Notes: a model not told the origin generated them from the letters alone. A DNA stretch of 64,000 bases from Pseudomonadota bacterium (GCA_021819085.1 JAKASJ010000018.1:1-64000), one strand, 5' to 3'; positions 55,117 to 63,814 are shown, numbered from the stretch's first letter. A program made the numbers and translations.

Positions 55117-55145
55117 ATGTTAATCCTGGCGATCGCAGCAGGCAA
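55117..55145 (-). promoter_or_regulatory. Promoter of riboswitch 3
   Basis: On the minus strand: -35 TTGCCT (55140-55145), 17-bp spacer, -10 TAACAT (55117-55122), just ahead of the aptamer. Confidence 0.55.
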
Positions 55146-55480
55146 CTTTCCTTGGAAGGCGCGGTGGGTGTCCATCGTGGAAATACAAGTCATGCTACCT
55201 GACATATAAAACCCATGGTGACTCTGTTGTCATCGGATGCCGGACTCGGGCCAGACCCAGGCGAGTCCACCCCAAAGGGGTCATCCCGCGAATCGGGCAG
55301 GCTCTACAGACGGCGCATTGAGCACAATGAGAACGCGGTGCGCGTTTGGGCCCACGCGGTGCCCTTGTCCGATATTTTAGTCATCATGGAACGACCGGCC
55401 CCCGATTCGCAGACCGTGGGTTATGCTGCGGATCGGGGAACGAACCGTGGCACAGAGCCACATACGAATGGAGGCCGGCG

Positions 55481-56070
55481 CTGAACAACGTACGATTTAT
55501 CGGATTGGATGTCCATGCGGAAACAATCGCGGTAGCGGTGGCGGAGACGGGAGGCGAAGTGCGCGCCCTCGGCGTGATCCCCAACCGCCCGGAGTCGGTG
55601 AATAGGCTCGTGAAGAAGCTGGGGCAACCCGAGCAGTTGCGGGTCTGCTACGAGGCCGGCCCCCACGGGCTATGTGCTGTACTGGCAGCTCATGAAGCTC
55701 GGCGTGCACTGCGCGGTGGTCGCACCCACCTTGGTGCCGGTCAAGAGCGGGGACCGAGTCAAGACCGATCGGCGCGATGCCGAGAAACTCGCGCGATGCT
55801 ACCGGGGCGGGGATCTCACGCCCGTGTGGGTGCCCGATGCCGCCCACGAGGCCTTGCGGGATCTCGTGCGCGCGCGGTTGGCGGCGAAGCGCGATGAGTT
55901 GCGCGCGCGGCATCGGCTGTCGAAGTTCCTGCTGCGCCAGGGGAGGCGGTGCTCCGAGGGCATAACCGCCTGGACGGGCAAGTACATGGCTTGGGTCAAG
56001 CAGCAGCACTTCACGCATCCCGCTCAAGAGGCGACCTTCCTCGACTACCTGCACGAGGTCGAGCACATGG
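55481..56070 (+). pseudogene. IS110-family transposase remnant
   Basis: Begins VRFIGLDVHAETIAVAVAE (DEDD-type N-terminal domain) and, after a frameshift near 55665, continues VLYWQLMKLGVHCAVVAPTL and KTDRRDAEKLARCYRGG. The C-terminal transposase_20 domain is missing. Frameshifted and truncated, so inactive. Confidence 0.8.
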
Positions 56071-56269
56071 CCGATTGGGACCAGGACGACCCGAGCCATA
56101 TGTTCAAGTGGACTTTCGCGCTTGGGGTGCCTGCTGCTCCTGCAATTGTTTTCCGTCTCGGTCCCCGCCTTGTTCATTGGCTCATTGCTCTAGGCCTTAC
56201 GCGGAGGGTTTAGTCGTAAAAAAATGAAAACACGCGAGTCCATCTCAATGCCGGGTGCGGGTCGATTGT

Positions 56270-56597
56270 TCGCGTCGGTCGAATCGGAGAGCAGCCGCTC
56301 AGCGCAATATCGGCGGCGGCATCGGCTATTTCGATTACTGGGGCGACGCCGATATATTGAAGTACGGCATGGGCGGCATGCCGAGCGCCATGGGCAATAC
56401 CAGCGGCAGCCCGGATACGCGAGGGTGGATCGTCGAAGGGGATTGGCTGCCGCTTCCAAAACCAGCAGAACTTGAAGTTCGGATTGCGCTACACCGCGTA
56501 CACCAAGTTCAACGGTGCCGCCGACAACTACAATGGCTTCGGACGAAACGCATCCGACCATAACGAATGGTTCGCCTACCCGTGGCTGCTGTATTGA
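56270..56597 (+). pseudogene. Outer-membrane/cytochrome-type beta-barrel C-terminal remnant
   Basis: One frame gives QRNIGGGIGYFDYWGDADIL and another NLKFGLRYTAYTKFNGAADN then YNGFGRNASDHNEWFAY, ending in an aromatic residue at 56595. The second resembles the last strands of a putative outer-membrane protein that ends NYDGFGRNASDNNTL in some sulfur and iron oxidisers. A frameshift near 56450 separates the parts. Confidence 0.5.
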
Positions 56598-56647
56598 GGC
56601 GACCCCGTGGCGCGCGAACCTGACCAATCCAAAGAGGAGTATGCGAC

Positions 56648-56839
56648 ATGAAGTTAACGAGCATGGGTCTCGGGTTCCGTAAATCAACGATGTCGAAGTT
56701 GATCGGTATCGCCCTGGCCGTGGTGCTGGCGGTCGGCACCGCGACAGCCTGGGCCGCAGATGCCGATGAGACGTCGGGCGGATACGGTCCGGGTTACGGC
56801 ATGATGGGTGGATACGGTGGCTATATAGCAGCCTGTTAA
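56648..56839 (+). CDS. Small exported Gly/Tyr-rich protein
   Basis: 63 residues with AAAGAGGAG ahead of ATG 56648. A signal peptide (LIGIALAVVLAVGTATAWA) is followed by about 24 residues rich in Gly, Tyr and Met (GGYGPGYGMMGGYGG). Such peptides are often next to SHOCT or envelope-stress genes and may bind metal. It may be truncated. Confidence 0.6.
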   Translation: MKLTSMGLGFRKSTMSKLIGIALAVVLAVGTATAWAADADETSGGYGPGYGMMGGYGGYIAAC

Positions 56840-56971
56840 GGTTTCGGCCGCTCGCGGGAAATCCCGCCGCGGTGGAGCTTCGCCTCCAAGGACTTGGCGG
56901 CGTCGAAACGCGGGTGTTACGCTGGCAACTCAGATGAAGGACAACTTGAACGATGGCAAAGGGCATTCGAC

Positions 56972-57226
56972 ATGGGCAACTGGGGTTGGAACCACATGGG
57001 TAGCGGCGGGGGGTGGGGCATGGGCTTTGGCGGCGGTCTTTTCATGATTTTGTTCTGGGTCGTGATCATCGCGGCGGTCGTGGTCCTGGCGAGATGGCTG
57101 TTCGGCGGCTCGTCGCGCATCGATCTGCCGCGCGGCAAATCCGCGCTCGATATCCTCAAGGAACGCTACGCGCGCGGCGAGATCGGCAAAGAGGAGTTCG
57201 AGTCGAAGAAGCGCGATCTTGAATAA
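56972..57226 (+). CDS. SHOCT-domain membrane protein
   Basis: About 84 residues from ATG 56972. Gly/Trp-rich start ([22 protein letters not shown]), one membrane helix ([22 protein letters not shown]), then the SHOCT motif [26 protein letters not shown]. Short C-terminal SHOCT domains act as oligomerisation modules. It is often near envelope-stress genes. Confidence 0.75.
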   Translation: MGNWGWNHMGSGGGWGMGFGGGLFMILFWVVIIAAVVVLARWLFGGSSRIDLPRGKSALDILKERYARGEIGKEEFESKKRDLE

Positions 57227-57261
57227 GCGCAGGCATTGAAAACGGAAAAGACGTCCGTCAT

Positions 57262-57660
57262 TTTGCAGGACGGTACGGAGGCGGACCTGTGTCATCTGAT
57301 ATTGCTGTTGCCGGTGCTGGGCCTGGCCGTGTTCTGGCTGTGGTCGCGCCGGCGTACGCGGGCATCCTTGCGATATACCTGGCGTTTTATTAGCTCATCA
57401 CTCAGGCCATGCACCGGCCGGCGATGACCGGCGCGGAGGAGATTCGCCGCAAGACGGGCAAGGTGATCGAAGTGCGCGGACGCAAGATGCTCATCCGGGT
57501 ACTGGACGAGATCTGGAATTCCGAATAATCGGACCGCATCGGTGACGACGTCAGGATCACGGATTTGGATGGCCTCGTGTTTCGGGTGCGGCGACTGGAC
57601 GTCGCGACGCCGGCGGATGCCACGTCGGTCGTCTCCAGCTGGCCATATTATTCATGTCTA
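57262..57660 (+). pseudogene. NfeD-like membrane protein, broken
   Basis: A hydrophobic segment (ILLLPVLGLAVFWLW) is followed in another frame by YAGILAIYLAFY and then MTGAEEIRRKTGKVIEVRGR and MLIRVLDEIW, interrupted by an in-frame TAA at 57526-57528; after it the frame reads SDRIGDDVRITDLDGLVFRV. The C-terminal part is the OB-fold of NfeD-like proteins, which partner membrane proteases or SPFH proteins. At least one frameshift and one nonsense codon are present. Confidence 0.65.
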
Positions 57661-57758
57661 TCGGAAACCGTTCGGGCGCTTATACGGGTGTGGTCCCCAA
57701 AGCTCGGTACCTTGTGTCCGGCGTTTCCCAGCCTCTGAACCTTTGCTAGACTCCAACG

Positions 57759-57980
57759 ATGAAATACACGCAGTACTTTCAGAGTATGCGTCAGCGACCG
57801 GACCGGGCGGCGATTCAATTGGAGTGGATCGAGCGGGTTGTGATGCAGCCGATTAAGGAAGCGATACAGCAGGATGGACGCATTCGGCGATGGGCACCCA
57901 TTCCGGAGGCCGGGGACAGAATGTTGCGCGTCATCTTGCTGCCGGATGGAGAAACGATTCATAACCGTTTTTTGATCTAG
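57759..57980 (+). CDS. Small protein paired with DUF2283 (putative DUF4258-like)
   Basis: 73 residues (MKYTQYFQSMRQRPDRAAI; WIERVVMQP; GRIRRWAPIPEAGDRMLRVILLPDGETIHNRF). The layout resembles DUF4258-type proteins, which often precede DUF2283 genes and are suspected toxin-antitoxin pairs. 10 bp separate it from the next gene. Confidence 0.6.
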   Translation: MKYTQYFQSMRQRPDRAAIQLEWIERVVMQPIKEAIQQDGRIRRWAPIPEAGDRMLRVILLPDGETIHNRFLI

Positions 57981-57990
57981 GGTACGTACC

Positions 57991-58188
57991 ATGAAGATCC
58001 GCTACTTTCAAGAAACGGATACGCTCTATATCGAGTTCCGTGTAGCCAGTGTCGTCGAAACGAAGGACCTGGATGAAAATACCATCCTGGATCTGGACGC
58101 CCAGGGCCAGACCTGCGGCCTGACCATTGAGCATGCGAGCGAGCGCGCTGACATCCCCCATTTCTCGTATGAGCAGGTCGCCGCTTAA
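57991..58188 (+). CDS. DUF2283 protein
   Basis: 65 residues. Typical DUF2283 sequence: MKIRYFQETDTLYIEFR, then VVETKDLDENTILDLDAQGQ and GLTIEHASER. Forms a likely two-gene unit with 57759-57980 at the right end of element B, possibly an addiction module. Confidence 0.8.
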   Translation: MKIRYFQETDTLYIEFRVASVVETKDLDENTILDLDAQGQTCGLTIEHASERADIPHFSYEQVAA

Positions 58189-58220
58189 GCGCTCGGCGCC
58201 GATAGCCCACGCTCCGAGCC

Positions 58221-58274
58221 TTGCGGGACTTTTGCGGGGATCAGTCGTGCATCGTCCTGCAAAGTCCCGCAAAA
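58221..58274 (+). promoter_or_regulatory. Putative integrase arm sites, right end of element B
   Basis: TTGCGGGA at 58221-58228 and TTGCGGGG at 58232-58239 (11-bp period), with inverted GTCCCGCAA at 58264-58272. The position and period match the arm sites of element A, though the sequence differs. Confidence 0.5.
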
Positions 58275-58335
58275 TGCGCAATGGGCGTCCCGTATTGGTT
58301 GAATAAAAACAATCGTTTACCAATTCACGGACTAA

Positions 58336-58380
58336 CTACGAACCAGGTGGTCGGGAGTTCGAATCTCTCCGGGCGCGCCA
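58336..58380 (+). repeat. att repeat 3 (boundary of elements B and C)
   Basis: 45 bp identical to 18117-18161 and 29474-29518. Only the 3' part of the tRNA is present. Confidence 0.93.
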
Positions 58381-58416
58381 TTTATCAATGACTTACGTTA
58401 CCCCGCGGCCTACGTC

Positions 58417-58443
58417 TGTCTAATAAACTGCCGAGTGTCTAAT
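58417..58443 (+). promoter_or_regulatory. Paired direct repeats, left end of element C
   Basis: TGTCTAAT at 58417-58424 and 58436-58443, 19-bp period, 36 bp from the att repeat. Mirrors TGTCCGAT at 29557 and 29576 in element B, which lies 38 bp from its att repeat. Confidence 0.5.
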
Positions 58444-58521
58444 TGAGATGCGTGCTGGCACCTCAGAGGGATAACCGCTACGACTGAGTGAGTTGGGGGA
58501 TCGGGGATCTTCGCGGTCCCG

Positions 58522-58869
58522 TTACCTCGTGGGCTTGATTCGGTCCGGACGCCGGCGGTAAACCCTCTGCGTGATCCTGCTGTCCGCATGCGCCAGGAGC
58601 TGCCTGGCGCGCTCGAGGCTCTCTGCATCGCTTGCCACTTTTGCCCGCAAATCGTGCTCCGTGAAGCGCTCCTTGATGGCGGTCTCCTTTAGCAGGCGCG
58701 CCATGAATCGCTGCCACATGCTGGACCATCCCCGCGCATCGCCTGTGTATGGCGAATTCCTAGTCATGCCGCCATCAGCGCGTCTGAAATGTCTCGTGAC
58801 AGTGCGATAGCCGAGCAAACTGATCCAGCGTGGCAGAGGTGATAGGCTCGCTAGCGTATATTTGTTCAA
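58522..58869 (-). pseudogene. Tyrosine integrase C-terminal fragment of element C
   Basis: 115 codons. The HxxR box (EHDLRAKVASD), LLAHADS and the nucleophile Tyr (RVYRRRPDRIKP) are present, but the N-terminal two thirds including the first catalytic Arg are missing or unrecognisable. It is close to the 40-codon remnant at 29601-29723, so elements B and C had related integrases. Confidence 0.8.
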
Positions 58870-58918
58870 GAGAGGTTATGATAAGCGAATATCAATTTAG
58901 CCTTGGACCCCAAAGCGG

Positions 58919-59116
58919 ATGCCGCCTAAGGTAAGAGATCTGGTCGCAGACTTGGAGAAGGTAGGGTTTGTCAATCGTGGCGGGAAAGGAAGCCATCGTA
59001 ACTTTGTTCACCCGAAGGGCCAGAAACCCGTGACAATTTCGGGTAAACTTGGGGATGATGCGAAACACTACCAAGTCCGGGCCGTGCGCCTGGCCTTGGA
59101 GGAGTTAAAGAAATGA
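58919..59116 (+). CDS. hicA: HicA-type mRNA interferase toxin
   Basis: 65 residues. Family features: VRDLVADLEKVGFVNRGGKGSHRNFVHP with the catalytic His in GSHRNF. The stop overlaps the hicB start by 4 bp (59113). HicA cleaves mRNA and HicB blocks it and represses the operon. Confidence 0.92.
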   Translation: MPPKVRDLVADLEKVGFVNRGGKGSHRNFVHPKGQKPVTISGKLGDDAKHYQVRAVRLALEELKK

Positions 59117-59352
59117 AAGACAGCGCGAAATACGCAAAAATTGTGGAATGGTCGGAAGAAGATCAGTGCTATGTCGGAAGTGCGCCCGGACTGGTTCTTG
59201 GCGGGTGTCACGGCAATGACGAGAAACAGGTCTTTGAAGAACTTTGCCAGATTGTCGAGGAAGCGATAGAACTGTATCGACAGGACAACAAGCCTTTGCC
59301 GCCCGCGACCTCGGGCCGAGACTTGGCCAATCGCCTGCAGAATGTCGCGTAA
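59113..59352 (+). CDS. hicB: HicB-type antitoxin
   Basis: 79 residues. AKIVEWSEEDQCYVGSAPGL and GGCHGNDEKQVFEELCQIVEEAIELY are typical of the HicB partial RNase H-like fold; the C-terminal DNA-binding part seems short. Pairs with hicA. Confidence 0.9.
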   Translation: MKDSAKYAKIVEWSEEDQCYVGSAPGLVLGGCHGNDEKQVFEELCQIVEEAIELYRQDNKPLPPATSGRDLANRLQNVA

Positions 59353-59686
59353 CACGTTATACGATCTGATAGCGGGTGCGTTGCTTATGAGCGGCAAGCG
59401 TGTGAATTGCGAATTCATAGTCACGTCGCCAGCGGCATCTGCTCGGGACGGGGCGCCAGCAGACCAGATTACTTTGCCAATTTTTTGCCACATTATTCTC
59501 GGGTAACGTCAATTTCCGTAGGTTTTCGTGGGACTGGCAGACTTAGGGGCGCTGCAAGGCATTGGTTTCCCGGATTATGTTACCGGTAACATAATCCGGC
59601 TTATGTGCCCGACACCGTTATGTGGCCGATGACACCTCATCGCCGATGGTTGTGGGCGGATCGCGAATGCTTGGCCACATAATCAG
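59353..59686. other. Repeat-rich end of a recombinase-type transposon remnant
   Basis: No gene. A perfect 30-bp palindrome occupies 59570-59599 (arms CCGGATTATGTTACC). Direct near-repeats TTATGTGCCCGACACC (59601-59616) and TTATGTGGCCGATGACACC (59618-59636), and the inverted GGCCACATAA (59673-59682), lie beside the recombinase stop. This looks like the terminal region of the recombinase element. Confidence 0.6.
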
Positions 59687-60310
59687 CTAAAGGGTATTCA
59701 GCCAATCGAGCAGCGCCTTATCGTCCTTCCAGACGGCGCGAACGCGGGTAGCCGCAGAAGTCCCGCAATTGACCTCGCATTCGCGCAACGCCTCCGCTTT
59801 GGCGCGCAGCGTCAACTCGGCATAACGGTTGGTGGTGTCCAGACTCACGTGCCCGAGCCAGCCGCGAATCACATTGACCTCGACCCCCGATTCCAGCAGA
59901 TGCACGGCCGCGGTGTGGCGAAAAAGATGCGGGCTGACACGGCGTGGCTCAGTGGTGCTCGTATCCCATGCACTCGCGTGTCGGCGCACGATCTTGTAGA
60001 TCCCAAAGCGCGTGAGCGGGCGATGTCGGTGCGCACAAAACACGGGCTCGCTCGGTGCCAGCGTGACTCCGCGCTCCGCGAGCAGTCGCTCAAGATGTTT
60101 TACCGTCTCGTCCCAGAGCGGACAGATCCGCCATTTATCCCCCTTGCCGTGCAGATGCACCTTGGCCGGCGCTTTGAGATCGAGGTGTTCGATACGCAGA
60201 TCCACGACCTCCTGCGCCCGTGCGCCGGTGTTGTAGAGAAAGAGAAACAACGTTCGATCGCGCAGCGCATGACAACCCTCGCGCGGGAGCGACCGAAAGA
60301 GCGCCGTCAT
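59687..60310 (-). pseudogene. Truncated tyrosine recombinase (RIT/transposon type)
   Basis: 207 codons of a recombinase catalytic domain: Arg box LYNTGARAQEVVDLR, HLFRHTAAVHLLESG, GHVSLDTTNRYAE (nucleophile Tyr). The N-terminal SAM-like domain is missing: the frame joins an IS fragment of the other strand near 60318. Resembles recombinases encoded in trios (RIT elements). Confidence 0.75.
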
Positions 60311-60315
60311 CTCCT

Positions 60316-60807
60316 CAGCAGCTCCTGCGCTACTGCCAGAGCGAGCACATCACCTTCACGCGGGGGCGGGCGTACAAGAAGAACGATGGCTGCTTCATCG
60401 AGCAGAAAAACTACACCGTGGTGCGCCGGGCGGTGGGCTATGCCCGCTACGCGGGAGCCTCCCATCTGGCCCTGCTCAACCGGCTCTACGAGCGGCTGCG
60501 CCTCTACACCAACTACTTCCAGCCGGTGATGAAGCTCATCAAGAAAGAACGCCGCGGGGCCAAAGTGAAAAAGACCTACGATCGTCCGCAAACTCCCTAT
60601 CAGCGGCTGCTGAGAAGCCCCAGTGTTTCACCCAAGGCCAGGCAGCGCCTGAAGGCCGAATATGCCACGCTTAATCCCGCCGCCCTGAAGCGGGAAATCA
60701 GTCAACTGCAACGGGTGCTATACAACCGTGCCAAAAAGGATCGACAATATCCCCCGATGCATCCTTCCAAGGGAAGAGTCTCTGTGCAGCAGGACAGAAG
60801 CGTTTGA
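60316..60807 (+). pseudogene. DDE transposase C-terminal fragment
   Basis: About 160 codons: QQLLRYCQSEHITFTRGRAY, then KKNDGCFIEQKNYTVVRRAV and YFQPVMKLIKKERRGAKVKK. This is the C-terminal part of an integrase-core transposase group in which the last catalytic Glu lies in CFIEQKN. The N-terminal half is replaced by the recombinase gene on the other strand. After the stop, two near-copies of ACTCAGATTT-TTA-GTGAGGCAAC (about 60804-60870) look like its right end. Confidence 0.75.
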
Positions 60808-60871
60808 CTCAGATTTCTTACGTGAGGCAACGAATCGTGTTTCACTCAGATTTTTAGGTGAGGCAACAGGG

Positions 60872-61606
60872 CCCCGTCTCGGAATCGTAGGTCTGCCCCG
60901 GATAGCGCAGCGTCACGTCCACCGGGCTCGGGGGCCCGAGCGGGGTATTCCCGAAGACCCCCTCCCAGCGCCAGAGGATGGTCCCGCTCGGGTTGGTCGC
61001 AAGCCTCGGGGTGTTGTCGTAGTCGGTGTGCAGATACGTGACGGTTTCCGTCCCCGTCGTCGGGTCTTTGGTGATCATCGCAATCGGGGTGTTGTCCGCC
61101 CAGACGTAGTCGCGCACGAGCGTCCCGTCGGCATGGGTTTCCTCGATGAGGTGGCCCTGGGCGTCGTAGTGGTACCAGGTGGAGCCGTTGGCGGAGAACT
61201 TGTTGGCCCGGCGGTTGTGGGCATCGTAGCTGTATTCTCCAAGCACCCCGTAGGCGGAGGTCACCTGAATCAGGCGCCCGGCGGCATCGTAGGCGAAGGA
61301 TTGCCCTTGCGGGTTGGCGGTGATGTCCCCAATCTTGTTGATGTTGACCGCACTGCCCCCGACACCCGTAAGCCGGTTGCTGTCCGGAACATAGGCATAG
61401 GGGATGGTCGTGGTCCCCGTGGTTTTGCTGAGGCGGTTGCCGTTGGCGTCATAGGTATAGGTGATCCCGGGGGTCGACGGCGGGCAGGACGCCCCGAAGG
61501 CGGTGAGGACGGTGTCCTGGGTGAGCCGATCGAGCACATCGTAGCCGAAGCAGTCGACCTGCGGGATGGTCTGCAGGCTCGTCAGGTTGCCGTCGGGGTC
61601 ATACCC
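60872..61606 (-). pseudogene. RHS/YD-repeat protein fragment
   Basis: About 245 codons of YD repeats (GYDPDGNLTS, YTYDANGNRLSKTTG, FAYDAAGRLIQVT, YSYDAHNRRANKFSANGS, YHYDAQGHLIEETHADG). It ends in RYPGQTYDSETG, where an intact RHS core would continue with the conserved LHYNYFR block and a toxin. Both ends are cut, so it is a core fragment with no tip domain. Confidence 0.8.
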
Positions 61607-61768
61607 ACACTTTGTAGGCCTCAGGCAGCGTGTGGCCGAGAAAAAACCACGATTTCCCATCCCACAGGTGCCGGAGGTCGCGCGGAGGCAGGTAATAATA
61701 TGCACCGTGCTGTAACTTCCAGCGTGCCGGCAATCCGCGATTCTCAGGCAGGCGTTTTCGGGGCACGT
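61607..61768. other. Gap between RHS fragment and DUF4224 gene
   Basis: No supported gene. Confidence 0.3.
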
Positions 61769-61993
61769 TCAAGGGCTCCGGGTAAGGGCGTTGAAATCCG
61801 GCTCGGTTTTTCGGAGTGTACCATCTGGGATTGCCTTACCGCCCAGAAGCCGCTCCACATGGGCCCGCAGCACGGCCACAGAGCCATCCGGCCGCACGCG
61901 GTGTTCGATGCCCAGGCAGCGCAGCGCAATCCCCTGCGCTGGGCGTCGTTTTCGGCGCGTGAGTGCCACGATTTCCTCAGGTGTGAGAAACAT
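61769..61993 (-). CDS. DUF4224 protein (phage-integrase-associated)
   Basis: 74 residues: MFLTPEEIVALTRRKRRPAQ, then LRCLGIEHRVRPDGSVAVLRAHVERLL and EPDFNAL. DUF4224 proteins are small predicted DNA-binding proteins usually next to prophage integrases, perhaps excisionases. A GGGAAAAGAG tract precedes the ATG. Confidence 0.8.
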   Translation of the reverse strand: MFLTPEEIVALTRRKRRPAQGIALRCLGIEHRVRPDGSVAVLRAHVERLLGGKAIPDGTLRKTEPDFNALTRSP

Positions 61994-62170
61994 CAGGCTC
62001 TTTTCCCTCCTATCCCATTGGAAGAGGCTACCGCTTGACCTTTATCGTCACGGCACCTATACGTTAAGCGTGTCCTTCCGGTGAGCATGCGTGACCGGAG
62101 ATACCGTACGCCGGTGTGAACCGTACGAGAAGATTGAAGCCACGTACAACAACGGACGAAGGGGATTCAC

Positions 62171-62692
62171 ATGTTCGATTTGTCGCTGATGCGTGCGACT
62201 CGTATTCTTCCATGCGTATCCCTCGCGTTGTTGGTATCGGCATGCGCGACACCTACAGTCGTTGCGCCCGCTGTCGGCGCTACACAGTTGATTCAATCGG
62301 AAAATCTGACCTCTCTGGTTTGTACTGCCCACTCTGCCAATGGGCTCGCCCCCGTGCATCTGCGTTTTCATGTGAACCGAAAGGTGGTTTCCATCAGTCA
62401 ACAATACGATAATCCATCCTGGGGAGCAGATCCTGCTTCAACCGTCAAAGCGACTTACTACTTTGTAGACAGTGGAAACCACGTAAATTGGAACATGCCT
62501 GATCCGCGTACTCAGCGTTCGGAACTTGTCGGGTTCTTTCCCCAGACTATGCAGCTTTGGTTTTCCGAGCACCACCAGCATCTTCTTCTCAAGAATGGTA
62601 CTTGGCGACCCAGCCGCCACGGAATCCGGACCGTGACGCCCAACGATTATGGACCCGGCTGGTCGAATGCACGCTACGACTGCAGTCGTTAA
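62171..62692 (+). CDS. Putative lipoprotein
   Basis: 173 residues from ATG 62171. Lipoprotein signal ILPCVSLALLVSACATPT, with the lipobox Cys near residue 25. The mature part includes NLTSLVCTAHSANG, FHVNRKVVSISQQYDNPSW and a C-terminal Cys, suggesting a disulphide-linked beta-rich domain. No family recognised. Confidence 0.65.
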   Translation: MFDLSLMRATRILPCVSLALLVSACATPTVVAPAVGATQLIQSENLTSLVCTAHSANGLAPVHLRFHVNRKVVSISQQYDNPSWGADPASTVKATYYFVDSGNHVNWNMPDPRTQRSELVGFFPQTMQLWFSEHHQHLLLKNGTWRPSRHGIRTVTPNDYGPGWSNARYDCSR

Positions 62693-62950
62693 CTACTGAA
62701 ACACGTTGTCCGGGCGCCATGAATCGCGCGCGCCCCGACTCGCCCACCGCGTCGGTCGTTCGTCGCAAGCGACGCCCGCTGCCGTGGACAAGTCTGCACC
62801 GTCCCCGCCCGCCCGGAGTCCACTTATAGATCGGGGAATGCTGTTCAAACAACCGGGGCCACTTCTCTCTTCTGTGCCACCGACCTTCTTCCCTTGGATT
62901 GCTAAGTGATGTTTCGGCGGGGGCTGACGCACGCCTACAAAGTTTGCTCA
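62693..62950. other. No supported gene
   Basis: Converging region between the lipoprotein and methyltransferase genes; nothing recognisable. Confidence 0.3.
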
Positions 62951-63814
62951 TCACTTTGTGATAACAACTTCCAAATATTCCCCTGCTACAAGCAGTGAAC
63001 TGGACCCTCCCGTATTCAGGCGCCTCAGTAGGGCGACGATGTCTTCAGTCAGGTGCGCACGGCGCTCGGAATCCAAAACCTCGCATGCCTTATACAAAGG
63101 TCCGTAGTAATTCGTAAACATTTCGATCCAATGTTCCGCAGAGTGATAGCGAAAGTTGAAATGGCGTCGCACGCACTTTATGTCGGTTGATTGGCTACCG
63201 AACAATTCAACGATGCGTGGCTCGCTTCCCCAGAGCAGTGGCGAAGATATGCCAGCGGGCGGCGGCACGTAGCTGGCGATCAGGCCAAGCAGTTCGCCAA
63301 GGAAACCCTCCGGGGTCCAGCTTGCCATGCCAATGCGGCCGCCTTTGCGAACCACGCGCATCAACTCCTGAGCCACGCGGGGCTGATTGGGGGCGAACAT
63401 GGCTCCGAAGGTGGACAGTACCACGTCGAACGACTCATCCTCGAAGCGCAAATCCTCGACATCCTCAGTCTGGAACCGGACATCAAATCCTTCAGCCTTC
63501 GCCCGCACAGCGCCCTTTTCAAGTAGATGGGGCACGTAGTCCGTAGAAGTTACATGGGCAAAGCGCCGGGCAGCCGCCAGGGTGGCATTGCCGTTACCCG
63601 CGGCAACATCCAATACCTGCTCACCAGCCCGAACGTCCGCTGCCTCAGCCAGCATTTCACCGACGATCTGCAGGGTGATGCCGATCGTGGCATAGTCCCC
63701 GCTAGACCAGATGGCCTTTTGGCGTTGCTTTATTGCGGCGTAATCGATATTGGCTGGCGATGGAGCCGCGGGTTTGCTCGGGTCGAGATTCGTACACATA
63801 TTCGTCGAATTCAT
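62951..63814 (-). CDS. Class I SAM-dependent methyltransferase
   Basis: 287 residues from ATG 63814, with AAAGGAGA ahead; a longer frame starting at 63925 is less likely. SAM-binding motif I EQVLDVAAGNGNATLAAARR (about 60-79), then TSTDYVPHLLEKGAVRA, FDVVLSTFGAMFAP (motif IV) and RVVRKGGRIGMASW. UbiE/COQ5-like fold; the substrate is not predictable. Confidence 0.88.
   Translation of the reverse strand: MNSTNMCTNLDPSKPAAPSPANIDYAAIKQRQKAIWSSGDYATIGITLQIVGEMLAEAADVRAGEQVLDVAAGNGNATLAAARRFAHVTSTDYVPHLLEKGAVRAKAEGFDVRFQTEDVEDLRFEDESFDVVLSTFGAMFAPNQPRVAQELMRVVRKGGRIGMASWTPEGFLGELLGLIASYVPPPAGISSPLLWGSEPRIVELFGSQSTDIKCVRRHFNFRYHSAEHWIEMFTNYYGPLYKACEVLDSERRAHLTEDIVALLRRLNTGGSSSLLVAGEYLEVVITK

Larger units (their letters stand above)
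29474..58380. mobile_element. Element B: fluoride-response genomic island
   Basis: About 28.9 kb between att repeats 2 and 3. The integrase is reduced to a remnant at the left end and no intact mobility gene remains, so it is probably immobile. The cargo carries three fluoride riboswitches and a set of genes whose families are known or suspected to respond to fluoride. Remnants of a RepA-like helicase and of IS110 lie toward the right end. Confidence 0.85.

Noticed and set aside
55215-55484. 89-codon frame before the IS110 remnant
   Set aside because: No similarity; probably the non-coding end of the insertion sequence.
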